In this document: piece after piece, positions 1-6,591 of the stretch
Numbering within the stretch: the stretch's first letter is position 1
How the letters are laid out: every line of letters starts with the position of its first letter
NCBI GenBank assembly: GCA_038135065.1
Contig: JAYPWI010000051.1
Span: 1-14,059, forward strand
DNA length: 14,059 bases
Direction of reading: 5' to 3'
Source: JAYPWI01 sp038135065
Lineage (GTDB): Bacteria > Actinomycetota > Acidimicrobiia > Acidimicrobiales > Poriferisodalaceae
Position numbers and translations under genes: made by a program
The notes under the pieces: generated by a model
Told to the model about the DNA's origin: nothing
Database searches by the model: none
Seen by the model: the letters and a program-made list of their open reading frames with translations, nothing else

Positions 1-52
1 TCGTCCCCACATTCACATGAGGCTTGGTCCGCTCGAACTTCTCCTTGGCCAT
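1..52 (-). CDS. tuf: Elongation factor Tu, N-terminal fragment (partial)
   Basis: Only the first 17 codons are in the window; the gene runs off the left edge. They read MAKEKFERTKPHVNVGT, the near-invariant EF-Tu amino terminus leading into the first GTPase strand. EF-Tu is the cytosolic GTPase that brings aminoacyl-tRNA to the ribosome. The ATG (52-50) is preceded by an AGGAG-type ribosome binding site about 10 bases upstream (around 61-66). The gene lies just downstream of two tRNA genes on the same strand, as in tRNA-tufB arrangements known from other bacteria, so co-transcription is likely. The short fragment cannot show whether this is the only tuf copy. Confidence 0.93.
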   Translation of the reverse strand, partial: MAKEKFERTKPHVNVGT

Positions 53-143
53 GGGCCCTTCTCCTATTTCAGCCCTGCATGGTGCGGGACGCGGCAGCGA
101 CACCACTCCATGTGGTGCCGATAACCCCGGGGGGGTCCGGGGG
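53..143 (-). other. tRNA-Met to tuf spacer (tuf leader) with a short hairpin
   Basis: This 91-base spacer contains a perfect 6-bp inverted repeat, CACCAC (101-106) and GTGGTG (112-117), around a 5-base loop, and a very G/C-rich run at 125-143. On the transcribed strand these could form structures between the mature tRNA-Met 3' end and the tuf ribosome binding site. They may act in RNA processing or leader folding. There is no U-run, so it does not look like a terminator. Confidence 0.35.
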
Positions 144-220
144 TGGTAGCGGGACCGGGGATCGAACCCGGGACCTCACGATTATGAGCCGTGCGCTCTG
201 ACCAGCTGAGCTATCCCGCC
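144..220 (-). tRNA. tRNA-Met (anticodon CAU), elongator type
   Basis: A complete 77-nt cloverleaf can be folded by eye. The acceptor stem is GGCGGGA with TCCCGCT (first pair a G-U wobble), the D arm contains AGCTCAG, the anticodon stem is CACGG/TCGTG around the loop CTCATAA, and the T arm is CCGGG-TTCGAAC-CCCGG. The anticodon CAU is at 186-184. The 3' CCA is encoded (146-144). There is no 1-72 C-A mismatch of the initiator kind, so this is an elongator tRNA. A tRNA-Ile with lysidine-modified CAU is a less likely alternative. Confidence 0.95.
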
Positions 221-233
221 TTGCGCGAACGCG

Positions 234-306
234 AGCCCCGTGCCGGAATCGAACCGGCGACACCAGCCTTACCATGGCTGTGCTCTACCGACTGAGCTAA
301 CGAGGC
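234..306 (-). tRNA. tRNA-Thr (anticodon GGU)
   Basis: A complete 73-nt cloverleaf without encoded CCA. The acceptor stem is GCCTCGT/ACGGGGC with discriminator T. The D arm includes TAGCTCAGTCGG, the anticodon stem CAGCC/GGCTG encloses ATGGTAA, and the T arm is GCCGG-TTCGATT-CCGGC. The anticodon GGU is at 273-271. It sits 13 nt upstream of tRNA-Met on the same strand and is probably the first gene of the tRNA-tuf transcript. Unlike its neighbour it needs CCA added after transcription. Confidence 0.96.
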
Positions 307-340
307 AGTCCTGCACGGGGAGGCCCCGGGCAGAAGAAAC

Positions 341-371
341 AGCATAGCGACCCACCAACCCGGCCTGACAA
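341..371 (-). promoter_or_regulatory. Candidate promoter of the tRNA-Thr/tRNA-Met/tuf transcript
   Basis: On the minus strand TTGTCA (371-366) is followed after 19 bases by TATGCT (346-341). These are 5/6 and 4/6 matches to the sigma-70-type boxes, with a long spacer. The predicted start near 334 lies about 28 bases before tRNA-Thr. This is consensus matching only. Confidence 0.4.
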
Positions 372-406
372 TCCGAGGCGCCCTGCGTCCGCGCCATGGG
401 CGACGC

Positions 407-412
407 TACCGT
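407..412 (+). promoter_or_regulatory. -10 element of a likely leaderless GNAT transcript
   Basis: TACCGT matches TANNNT and ends 7 bases before the ATG at 420. That is the spacing expected when transcription starts at the initiation codon. No ribosome binding site precedes either candidate start of the gene, which fits. No convincing -35 box was seen. Confidence 0.45.
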
Positions 413-419
413 TGGCCGG

Positions 420-926
420 ATGGAGGTCCGCCTTGCCGCTCTGACCGACGCTGCCGCAATCGCCGAGATCTACAACCACGCCGTGACCACCTCGGTGGCG
501 ACCTTCGACCTGGTACCAAGGACCCTGGAGGAACAGCAGGAGTGGCTCCGGGCCCACGAAGGGGCATATCCCTGCGTGGTGGCCTGCGACAGGGACCAGA
601 TCACCGGTTGGGCCGGGGTCGGCGCCTATCGGCCGCGACCCGCCTATGCGACGAGTGTCGAGGACAGCATCTACGTTCATCCCGACCATGTCGGACAGGG
701 TGTCGGCAACCTCCTGCTCGGCGACCTGGTGCGGCGCTGTGATCAGCACGGGTTCCATGCAGTCTTCGCCCGCATCGCCGGCGACAACCCTGCCTCGGTC
801 GCCCTGCACCGCAACCACGGCTTCGAATTGGTCGGTGTCGAACGGGAGGTGGGCCGCAAGTTCGGACGCTGGCTCGATGTCACCGTGTTGCAGCGACGCA
901 CTCCAGTCGGTTCGGCGCACCCTTGA
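420..926 (+). CDS. GNAT family N-acetyltransferase (Pat/MddA-like)
   Basis: The 168-aa product is a single GNAT domain. It starts with the family's typical MEVRLAALTDAAAIAEIYNH, has the acetyl-CoA pyrophosphate loop QGVG at about residues 93-96, and ends with the motif B stretch containing ALHRNHGF (about 129-136). The closest families I recognise are phosphinothricin/methionine-sulfoximine acetyltransferases such as Pat and MddA/YncA, which acetylate the amino group of small amino-acid-like compounds in the cytosol. The true substrate cannot be read from sequence. The ATG at 420 is preferred over the in-frame ATG at 396: it gives the standard family N-terminus and has a well-placed -10 box, and neither start has a ribosome binding site. 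The gene ends 8 bases before the convergent thiQ. Confidence 0.88.
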   Translation: MEVRLAALTDAAAIAEIYNHAVTTSVATFDLVPRTLEEQQEWLRAHEGAYPCVVACDRDQITGWAGVGAYRPRPAYATSVEDSIYVHPDHVGQGVGNLLLGDLVRRCDQHGFHAVFARIAGDNPASVALHRNHGFELVGVEREVGRKFGRWLDVTVLQRRTPVGSAHP

Positions 927-934
927 GTCTGCGC

Positions 935-1963
935 TCAACTCGGCAGGGTCACCACGGACACCAGGGTCGGATCCACCGTCACGGTGACAGGCGCACCGAC
1001 CCCTAACTGCACGAGGGGGCCCGTGGACACCCGCACGATGGTCGATGAGATGTCCACGTCCCAGACCATGTGGTCACCGGTGAACCGTTGACCGACGACG
1101 ACCCCCGTCACCTGACCGTCATCGGTCAGAGCGACAGCGGCCCCGGGCACGACCAGTGCGACCCGAGTCCCGTCCTCGAACTCCGTGGGGAGGTCCACCA
1201 CCGCAGTATGTGCCCACCCATCGATCACGGTTGCCTCCAAGACCGCACCCGTAGCCAGGAACCTTGCGACGAAGGCGTCAGCGGGCCGATGCCACACCTC
1301 GCTGGGTGTTCCCACCTGTGCAATCCGTCCGACGTTCATCACGGCCAGGCGATCACCCATCAACAGTGCCTCTTCTCGATCGTGGGTGACGTACAGCACG
1401 GTGGTCCCCAGGGTCGAGAAGAGGGCTCGAAGTTCGGGCAGCAACCGGTCCCGCAGGCTTCGGTCAAGGGCACCAAGGGGTTCGTCCAGCAACACAAGTC
1501 GCGGATCGGGGGCGAGGGCCCGAGCAAGTGCCACCCTTTGCTGCTCGCCGCCTGACAACTCGTCGACTCCGCGAGCCCCAAGGCCTTCCAGGCCGACCAG
1601 TTCGAGCAACTCACCGACTCGTCGCTCCCGCTGTGAGACACCCATCCCCGCCATACGCAACCCGAAGGCGACGTTGCCTGCCACCGTCAGGTGAGGGAAC
1701 AAGGCATGTTCCTGGAACATCAAGCCGAAACGGCGCCGGTGAACGGCGACGCCGCCGAGATCCTCACCGTCCCAACTGACCGAACCCGACAGCACGGGCA
1801 CGAGTCCGGTGACTGCACCGAGCAGGGTCGACTTGCCGCACCCGCTGGGCCCGAGCACGCAGAGCACCTCACCGGGTGCCACATCGAGACTGACCTCGTC
1901 AAGGGCGATGACCTCACCGTGGCGCACCGTCAGGTCGCGCACCGACAACCCGGTAGTCACCAC
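935..1963 (-). CDS. thiQ: Thiamine ABC transporter, ATP-binding protein (ThiQ-like)
   Basis: The 342-aa ATPase would power thiamine import with ThiP and ThiB. Walker A GPSGCGKST is at residues 38-46, the Q-loop glutamine near 84, the ABC signature LSGGEQQR at 136-143, Walker B LVLLDEP ending with D160-E161, and the H-loop histidine at 194. After the core (about 1-230) comes a further segment of about 110 residues rich in beta-type sequence, resembling a TOBE domain. Enterobacterial ThiQ (about 230 aa) lacks this, so the protein looks more like FbpC/PotA-type ATPases; the thiamine assignment rests on the operon. Initiation is at GTG 1963 or the adjacent GTG 1960, which forms a GTGA overlap with the thiP stop. 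A GAGG sequence (1974-1971) lies 7 bases upstream of 1963. It is the last gene of the operon. Confidence 0.9.
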   Translation of the reverse strand: MVTTGLSVRDLTVRHGEVIALDEVSLDVAPGEVLCVLGPSGCGKSTLLGAVTGLVPVLSGSVSWDGEDLGGVAVHRRRFGLMFQEHALFPHLTVAGNVAFGLRMAGMGVSQRERRVGELLELVGLEGLGARGVDELSGGEQQRVALARALAPDPRLVLLDEPLGALDRSLRDRLLPELRALFSTLGTTVLYVTHDREEALLMGDRLAVMNVGRIAQVGTPSEVWHRPADAFVARFLATGAVLEATVIDGWAHTAVVDLPTEFEDGTRVALVVPGAAVALTDDGQVTGVVVGQRFTGDHMVWDVDISSTIVRVSTGPLVQLGVGAPVTVTVDPTLVSVVTLPS

Positions 1964-3609
1964 TGCCCCACCTCACCGGAGCGCCAACGATCGGCGACGA
2001 GCACCACGGCCCCGGTGAGAACCATCAGGATCACGCTCATCGCCATGGCCTGGCCCAGGTTGGCCGCTCCGGGCTGACCGAGGAAGCGGAAGATGGCCGT
2101 CGGGATCGTCGGGCGATCGGGGCGTGCGATGAACATGGTCGCGCCGAACTCTCCGAGCGACACGACGAAGGCAAAGCTCGCAGCCACCACGGCGGCCCGG
2201 CCGACTACCGGAAGATCGACCTCCCGCAACACCCGGATCGGCGAGGCCCCTAGTACCCGAGCGGCTGACCGCAGCCGGTCATCGACCGCTCGAATCGCTG
2301 GCACCATCACCCTCACCACGAAGGGGACCCCGATCAGACTGTGGGCCAAGGGCACCAACCACACAGAACCCCGCAGATCGAGTGGCGGACGGTCGAGGGT
2401 GATCAGGAACCCGAAGCCAACAGTGGCGGCGGAGGTGCCGAGCGGCAACATCAGCCCAGTGTCCAACAAGCGGGCTATCTGCCCTTGGCCACGAGCGATA
2501 GCCAGGGCAGCCAACCCTCCCACCACGACAGCGATGAACGCAGCAGCCGCGCCGAACAAGAGGGAGTTCATCACCGCCTCGCCGGGATCGACGAACGACG
2601 TACTTCCACGGCGGCTGCCCGACAGAGCCAGGAAGTTGCCCAGCCCGATCCCGCCTGCAGTGTCGACCGAACGCCAGAGGAGCACGACCAGAGGGGCGGC
2701 CACCAAGATCGTGATGAACCCCACCACCCCGTTAACGATCAACCGCTGTCGCCACGTGGCGGGAATCCGACGACGACTGGCCGGCGCCTGGAAACGCTGG
2801 CCCTGCTCGTACCGCTCGCTCAGTCGACGCTGGACGGCCAAGAGCAGGATCACCGACACCAACTGCACCAGGGCCAAGGCAGCTGCGACGTCCAAATTCA
2901 GATAGCGCACGGTCTGGAAGTACGTCTCCGATTCGAGGGTCGACAACCGAGGCCCGCCGAGCACCAACACCACCCCGAACGAGGTGAAGGTGAACAGGAA
3001 GACGATGGACACGGCGGCCCCCAGAGCGGGAACGAGACGGGGCAGGGTGATCTCCCACCAGGTCCGCAGCGGCCCGGCCCCGAGCACCCGGCTGGCCTGC
3101 TCCGGCCCCGGGTGCAATTGACCCCACGCGCCACCAACGATCCGGACGACCACGGCAACGTTGAAGAACACATGGGCAGCGAGCACGGCCCACACCGTGT
3201 GGCGTAGATCCCAGCCCAACGGACTGCTCGGGCCCAACAGAACGAGGAAGGCGGTCCCGACGACGACGGTCGGCATCACGAAGGGAACGGCGACCGCCGC
3301 TGTGAACAACCGTCGCCCCCGGAACTCGAACGTGCTCACGACATAGGCCCCGGCCAAGCCGATGACAACGGTCAACAGGGTCGACACGACGGCCTGCCAC
3401 AGGGTGAACCAGGCCACCCCTCGCAACCGGGGATCGCTGAGAACCTCGAACAGCGCCGACAGGTCAGGACGTCCGTCGGGGGCCAGGCCTCGCCACAGGA
3501 TCGACCCGACGGGCCACACAAACAACACCCCGAAGAACACCGCGGGAACAAGGGCCACCAACAGGGTGGCCCTCCCCGACATCACACCGGTTGGGGAGGG
3601 TCCCCTCAC
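1957..3609 (-). CDS. thiP: Thiamine ABC transporter, two-domain permease (ThiP-like)
   Basis: The product, about 550 aa, is an inner-membrane permease with two fused BPD_transp_1 halves and roughly 12 hydrophobic segments. Each half carries an EAA loop that docks the ATPase: one around EQASRVLGAGPLRTWWEI (about residues 170-187) and one around RSAARVLGASPIRVLREV in the C-terminal half. Fused halves are normal for ThiP and for FbpB-type iron permeases. Coupling to a clear ThiB and a TPP riboswitch decides for thiamine. The chosen GTG (3609-3607) overlaps the thiB TGA as GTGA, a coupling arrangement repeated at thiP-thiQ. ATGs at 3642 and 3630 (inside thiB) and 3582 are alternatives, and the ribosome binding sites do not settle the choice. 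Confidence 0.9.
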   Translation of the reverse strand: MRGPSPTGVMSGRATLLVALVPAVFFGVLFVWPVGSILWRGLAPDGRPDLSALFEVLSDPRLRGVAWFTLWQAVVSTLLTVVIGLAGAYVVSTFEFRGRRLFTAAVAVPFVMPTVVVGTAFLVLLGPSSPLGWDLRHTVWAVLAAHVFFNVAVVVRIVGGAWGQLHPGPEQASRVLGAGPLRTWWEITLPRLVPALGAAVSIVFLFTFTSFGVVLVLGGPRLSTLESETYFQTVRYLNLDVAAALALVQLVSVILLLAVQRRLSERYEQGQRFQAPASRRRIPATWRQRLIVNGVVGFITILVAAPLVVLLWRSVDTAGGIGLGNFLALSGSRRGSTSFVDPGEAVMNSLLFGAAAAFIAVVVGGLAALAIARGQGQIARLLDTGLMLPLGTSAATVGFGFLITLDRPPLDLRGSVWLVPLAHSLIGVPFVVRVMVPAIRAVDDRLRSAARVLGASPIRVLREVDLPVVGRAAVVAASFAFVVSLGEFGATMFIARPDRPTIPTAIFRFLGQPGAANLGQAMAMSVILMVLTGAVVLVADRWRSGEVGQW

Positions 3610-4697
3610 CCCAGAACGATCTCGACCCATTGTTCGATCCACCGGTCCCGATTCGCCTCGATCACGTCTGGGTCAAGGGTCCACGGGTTGCTCGGCACGA
3701 CGGTGTGCTCGACGAACTCACTCGGCACGGCCGCCTCGGCATTTGCCGGGTAGACGAACATGTTGAGCGGGATGTCCTCCTGGACCTCGACCGACAGGAA
3801 GAAGTCGATGACCTGTCGGGCTGCCTCAGGATGCGAGGTGCCGGAAAGGATGCCGACGAACTCGATCTGCCGGAAGCAGGTGGCTTCCACCACGGCGGTC
3901 GGCGCCTCGCTCACCGGCGGGTCGGCGAAGATCACCTCGGCCGGTGGGCTCGAGCCGTAACTCACCACCATCGGCCGGTCCCCGCCACCACCGACGGTGA
4001 AGTCGCCGTAGTACGCCTCGCTCCACCCCGTCTGCACAGCAACATCGTTGGCCACGAGTGCCGCCCAGTAGTCCCGCCACGTGGTCGCTCCCTCGTCTCC
4101 GAAGGCCGCGACCGTGGCCAGCAGGAAGGCCAGACCCGGTGACGACGTGGCCGGGTTCTGGACAACCAGTTGACCGGCAAAGCGGGGATCGATCAGGTCG
4201 TCGAACCCCGACGGGGCCTCCCCGTCGCCGTACGCCGAACGGTCGAAGTTGACGCACACATCCCCCACATCCACTGGCAGCAGGCGGGAATCGGCATCGA
4301 GCTGCAACTCGGCCGGGATATTCGCAAGCAACGGCGAGCGATACGCCTCGAAGATGTCCGCCTCCAACGCCCGGCCCAGGAAGGTGTTGTCCACCCCGAA
4401 CATGACATCCCCCAAGGGGTTGCCCGCCGACAGGATGGACTGGTTGAGCACCTCTCCGGCGTCACCTGCCGGGCGAATCTCGATGGTGATACCGGTCCGG
4501 TCCGTGAATTCGTCCAGTAACGACTCGCTCATTGCAAACGAGTCATGGGTGAGCACCACGACGGTCACCGGGGATCCCTCGTCGCCAGTGCCTGCGTCGC
4601 CAGTGCCCGAGTCATCGGCGCCACAGGCACCGATGGCCACTGCGAACAGTGTTGCCACGATCAGACCATTGCCATAGCGCCAACGGCGTTTCCACAC
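3606..4697 (-). CDS. thiB: Thiamine-binding lipoprotein of ABC importer (ThiB/TbpA)
   Basis: The 363-aa protein captures thiamine (or its phosphates) outside the membrane for ThiP-ThiQ. It starts with a basic, hydrophobic lipoprotein signal peptide ending in the lipobox IGAC (Cys25), then a low-complexity D/G/T/S linker. Family hallmarks closely match E. coli ThiB: THDSFA, DVMFGVDNTFLGRAL, the PATSSPGLAFLL stretch, and GWSEAYYGDF. The ATG at 4718 lies inside the conserved AATGCC of the TPP riboswitch and is rejected. The GTG at 4697 has AGGGAG (4708-4703) five bases upstream and gives a proper signal peptide. It is the first gene of thiBPQ, and its stop overlaps the GTG of thiP. Confidence 0.95.
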   Translation of the reverse strand: MWKRRWRYGNGLIVATLFAVAIGACGADDSGTGDAGTGDEGSPVTVVVLTHDSFAMSESLLDEFTDRTGITIEIRPAGDAGEVLNQSILSAGNPLGDVMFGVDNTFLGRALEADIFEAYRSPLLANIPAELQLDADSRLLPVDVGDVCVNFDRSAYGDGEAPSGFDDLIDPRFAGQLVVQNPATSSPGLAFLLATVAAFGDEGATTWRDYWAALVANDVAVQTGWSEAYYGDFTVGGGGDRPMVVSYGSSPPAEVIFADPPVSEAPTAVVEATCFRQIEFVGILSGTSHPEAARQVIDFFLSVEVQEDIPLNMFVYPANAEAAVPSEFVEHTVVPSNPWTLDPDVIEANRDRWIEQWVEIVLG

Positions 4698-4702
4698 GTG
4701 AA

Positions 4703-4809
4703 CTCCCTTCGCCGGCATTACCCGGACAGGTTCGAGGGGTCGGTGACGGTGGTCGGCAGATACCGGAACCAGGTCACCCTCTCAGCCCGGCTCCCCGAGC
4801 TCCCCTGAG
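4703..4809 (-). promoter_or_regulatory. TPP riboswitch (THI element) controlling thiBPQ
   Basis: The minus strand shows the conserved THI-box blocks in order: a GGGGAGC 5' segment, GGGCTGAGAGGGTGACC (CTGAGA at 4785-4780), then GAACCTGTCCGGGTAATGCC and GCGAAGGGA at the 3' end. A helix GGTGAC/GTCACC (4778-4773 with 4747-4742) bounds the variable arm. AGC.CGG/CCG.GCT pairs form the arm leading to CTGAGA, and CCGG/CCGG forms the arm around TAATG. The aptamer runs directly into the thiB ribosome binding site (AGGGAG, 4708-4703) with no terminator stem before the GTG. Control is therefore most simply translational: TPP binding stabilises the closing stem and hides the site. The outer P1 stem looks short (CTC/GAG). 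Confidence 0.95.
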
Positions 4810-4822
4810 GTGATGTTCCTCG

Positions 4823-4849
4823 ATCCTACCGGTCGCCGTTCACCTCCAA
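4823..4849 (-). promoter_or_regulatory. Candidate thiBPQ promoter
   Basis: On the minus strand TTGGAG (4849-4844) and TAGGAT (4828-4823) are separated by 15 bases. The -10 match is good but the spacer is short. The predicted start near 4816 is just upstream of the riboswitch 5' end, which supports the placement. Confidence 0.45.
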
Positions 4850-4871
4850 GACCCGAAGGGTCCGTGACATC

Positions 4872-4877
4872 TACGCT
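4872..4877 (+). promoter_or_regulatory. -10 element of a likely leaderless MFS transporter transcript
   Basis: TACGCT (TANNNT) ends 6 bases before the ATG at 4884, and no ribosome binding site precedes that ATG. The predicted transcript would start at or next to the initiation codon. Confidence 0.45.
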
Positions 4878-4883
4878 GCCCCC

Positions 4884-6182
4884 ATGGGGTCCCCTCGAAC
4901 CCGGCTGTCCGATCGCTTCCCCGCCATGCGATCCCACGACTTCCGACGCCTGTTCGTCAACGGCTTTGCATCGACTGGGTCCCGCTGGGCCCAGGTGCTG
5001 GCTCGGGGATGGTTGGTGCACGACCTCTCCGGCGGCTCGTCTGCCGCTGTCGGGTGGGTCACCTTCGCCAGCTTCATTCCCTTCGTGGTGGTCGGGCCCG
5101 TGGTCGGCACCCTGGCTGACCGCATCGACCGGCGCCGGGTCCTCATCTGGGCGACTGCCTTCGGTGTGGCTGGCGCCCTTGGCCTTGCCCTCATCACGGT
5201 GGCCGGCGTGGTCCAGACCTGGCACGTCGGAGTGCTGGCATTTGCCACCGGGTCGGCTCAGGCCGCCTCGGTCCCCACCCGCCAAGCCCTCATCGCCAAT
5301 GCCGTGCCCGAGGAGGATCTGCTCAATGCGGTGGCCCTGGGTGGGATCTCCCAACACGGATCCAAGATCGTCGGGCCGCTCTTCGCCGCAGCCTTTCTCA
5401 AACCCTTTGGGCCGAGCGCCGTGTTCTTCATCTCGGCCGCCCTGCTCGGCCTGGCCCTGATCGAGGTGCTCCGATTGCGGGCGCGCTCACCGCAGCGCTC
5501 GGAACCGGGGGCCAAGGGGGCCGGCCAGTCGATTCGCCGCCTGGGCGCCGACCTGGCCGCTGCCGGGACCTACGTCAGGACCGATCGACGACTTCTCACG
5601 GTCATCGGCCTCGTCGGCGCCCATTGCAGCCTGACCATGGCCTTCGACGCCATGATGCCCGCTCTCACCGAGACCCTCGACGGCGCAGAGGGGCTCTACA
5701 GCTCCATCGTGGTCGCCATCGGCATCGGCGCAACCATCGGCACGGTCGGGGTGTCGCAGCTGCGTCGGGACCAGCTACGCGGCACCGCCTTCGTTCTCAC
5801 CGGCGTCGGGTCGGGCCTGGCCATGATCATGATGGGCGTGGCCGACAACGCCACGACCGTGTTGTTGGCTGCGTCGTTGGCCGGGCTGACCCAGGCCAGC
5901 TACATGACCCTGTCGGCCAGCCTGGTCCAGAAAGTGGTCGACGATGCGTACCGGGCCCGGGTGATGTCGTTCTACATCATGATCGCCGCCGGCCACATGG
6001 CCATCCTGAACCTCGGGTTCGGCCGCCTGGCCGAGAACATCGACGTCCGCACGCTCCTCGTGGTCCCCGGCCTGATCTGGGTCATCGTGTTCGCGGTGGC
6101 CGGGGCCCTGGGTGCCCAGGCCCGCAACGTGATGGTGCGCGGCACCTTCGCCCTATCCACATCACCCCACCCTGGAAGGTGA
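4884..6182 (+). CDS. MFS transporter (MFS_3 / EntS-like exporter)
   Basis: The 432-aa integral membrane protein has about 12 hydrophobic segments. Its N-terminus LRSHDF-like element (MRSHDFRRLFVNGFAS) followed by TLADRIDRRRVLIW, the loop 2-3 motif of MFS proteins, resembles the MFS_3 group that includes enterobactin exporter EntS and macrolide-efflux-like proteins. Efflux by proton antiport is the family expectation; the substrate is unknown. The start at ATG 4884 is supported by a -10 box 6 bases upstream. ATG 4926 would remove 14 hydrophilic residues and is an alternative. The gene is divergent from the riboswitch-controlled thiamine operon, with 74 bases between, and ends 6 bases before a convergent gene. 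A link to thiamine is possible but not shown. Confidence 0.87.
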   Translation: MGSPRTRLSDRFPAMRSHDFRRLFVNGFASTGSRWAQVLARGWLVHDLSGGSSAAVGWVTFASFIPFVVVGPVVGTLADRIDRRRVLIWATAFGVAGALGLALITVAGVVQTWHVGVLAFATGSAQAASVPTRQALIANAVPEEDLLNAVALGGISQHGSKIVGPLFAAAFLKPFGPSAVFFISAALLGLALIEVLRLRARSPQRSEPGAKGAGQSIRRLGADLAAAGTYVRTDRRLLTVIGLVGAHCSLTMAFDAMMPALTETLDGAEGLYSSIVVAIGIGATIGTVGVSQLRRDQLRGTAFVLTGVGSGLAMIMMGVADNATTVLLAASLAGLTQASYMTLSASLVQKVVDDAYRARVMSFYIMIAAGHMAILNLGFGRLAENIDVRTLLVVPGLIWVIVFAVAGALGAQARNVMVRGTFALSTSPHPGR

Positions 6183-6188
6183 CCTCGG

Positions 6189-6581
6189 TCAGAGCGCGCC
6201 GCGGATCCCTGAGAACATGGCCACCTTCCAGCCCTCGCCTCGGTTCTGGAGGATGTAGAAGGACTGGATCGACTCCAGCACCGAGCCGTCCTCGCGGTGA
6301 CGTGTGCCCTCGATGGTCAGGTGAGCCCGGGTTGGCTCGAGGTGGGTAATCGAGGTCTCGGTGTCGGAGTAGCTGAACTCGGTCAGGGTACGGAGCTTCA
6401 CCGGGTCGAACGGGTAGCGGTCGCAGACCCGAACGTCGGTCTCATCGACATAGATGACGGGCAGATGGACCAAGGCCTGCAGATCATCCCTGGTGCCGTC
6501 GATGAAGGCGTCGTGGTAGGCAGCCATGGTGGCCATCACCTCGGCCTCGAGTCCGGCTCGGGTCGCATCGTCGAGGGGCAT
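6189..6581 (-). CDS. NTF2/SnoaL-like small protein
   Basis: The 130-aa cytosolic protein has the shape of the NTF2-like (SnoaL/DUF4440) superfamily: an N-terminal helix with MAAYHDAFIDGTRDDLQALVH-type sequence, a central strand ending LPVIYVD, and C-terminal strands SFYILQNRGEGWKVAMFS, the usual 'trouble reading the load and W-K-V' ending of this fold. Members are enzymes, ligand binders or partners of oxygenases, so the function is open. The start at ATG 6581 follows a strong GAGGAG site that overlaps the stop of the upstream dioxygenase gene (13-base stop-to-start interval), so the two are co-translated. Longer in-frame starts inside the dioxygenase gene are rejected. Cooperation with the dioxygenase is inferred from this linkage. 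Confidence 0.8.
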   Translation of the reverse strand: MPLDDATRAGLEAEVMATMAAYHDAFIDGTRDDLQALVHLPVIYVDETDVRVCDRYPFDPVKLRTLTEFSYSDTETSITHLEPTRAHLTIEGTRHREDGSVLESIQSFYILQNRGEGWKVAMFSGIRGAL

Positions 6582-6591
6582 CGTGATCTCC

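Noticed and set aside
297..938. 213-aa open frame on the minus strand over the GNAT gene
   Set aside because: The plus strand has clear acetyltransferase motifs. The antisense translation has none, and it also crosses the tRNA promoter region and tRNA-Thr.
2341..3207. 288-aa plus-strand open frame inside thiP
   Set aside because: The antisense product is a charged, Gln/His/Gly-rich string with no domain, while thiP on the minus strand has two permease domains with EAA loops.
4698..4718. ATG start for thiB at 4718
   Set aside because: It is the invariant AATGCC of the TPP aptamer and lacks a ribosome binding site. The GTG at 4697 has AGGGAG five bases upstream and gives a normal lipoprotein signal.
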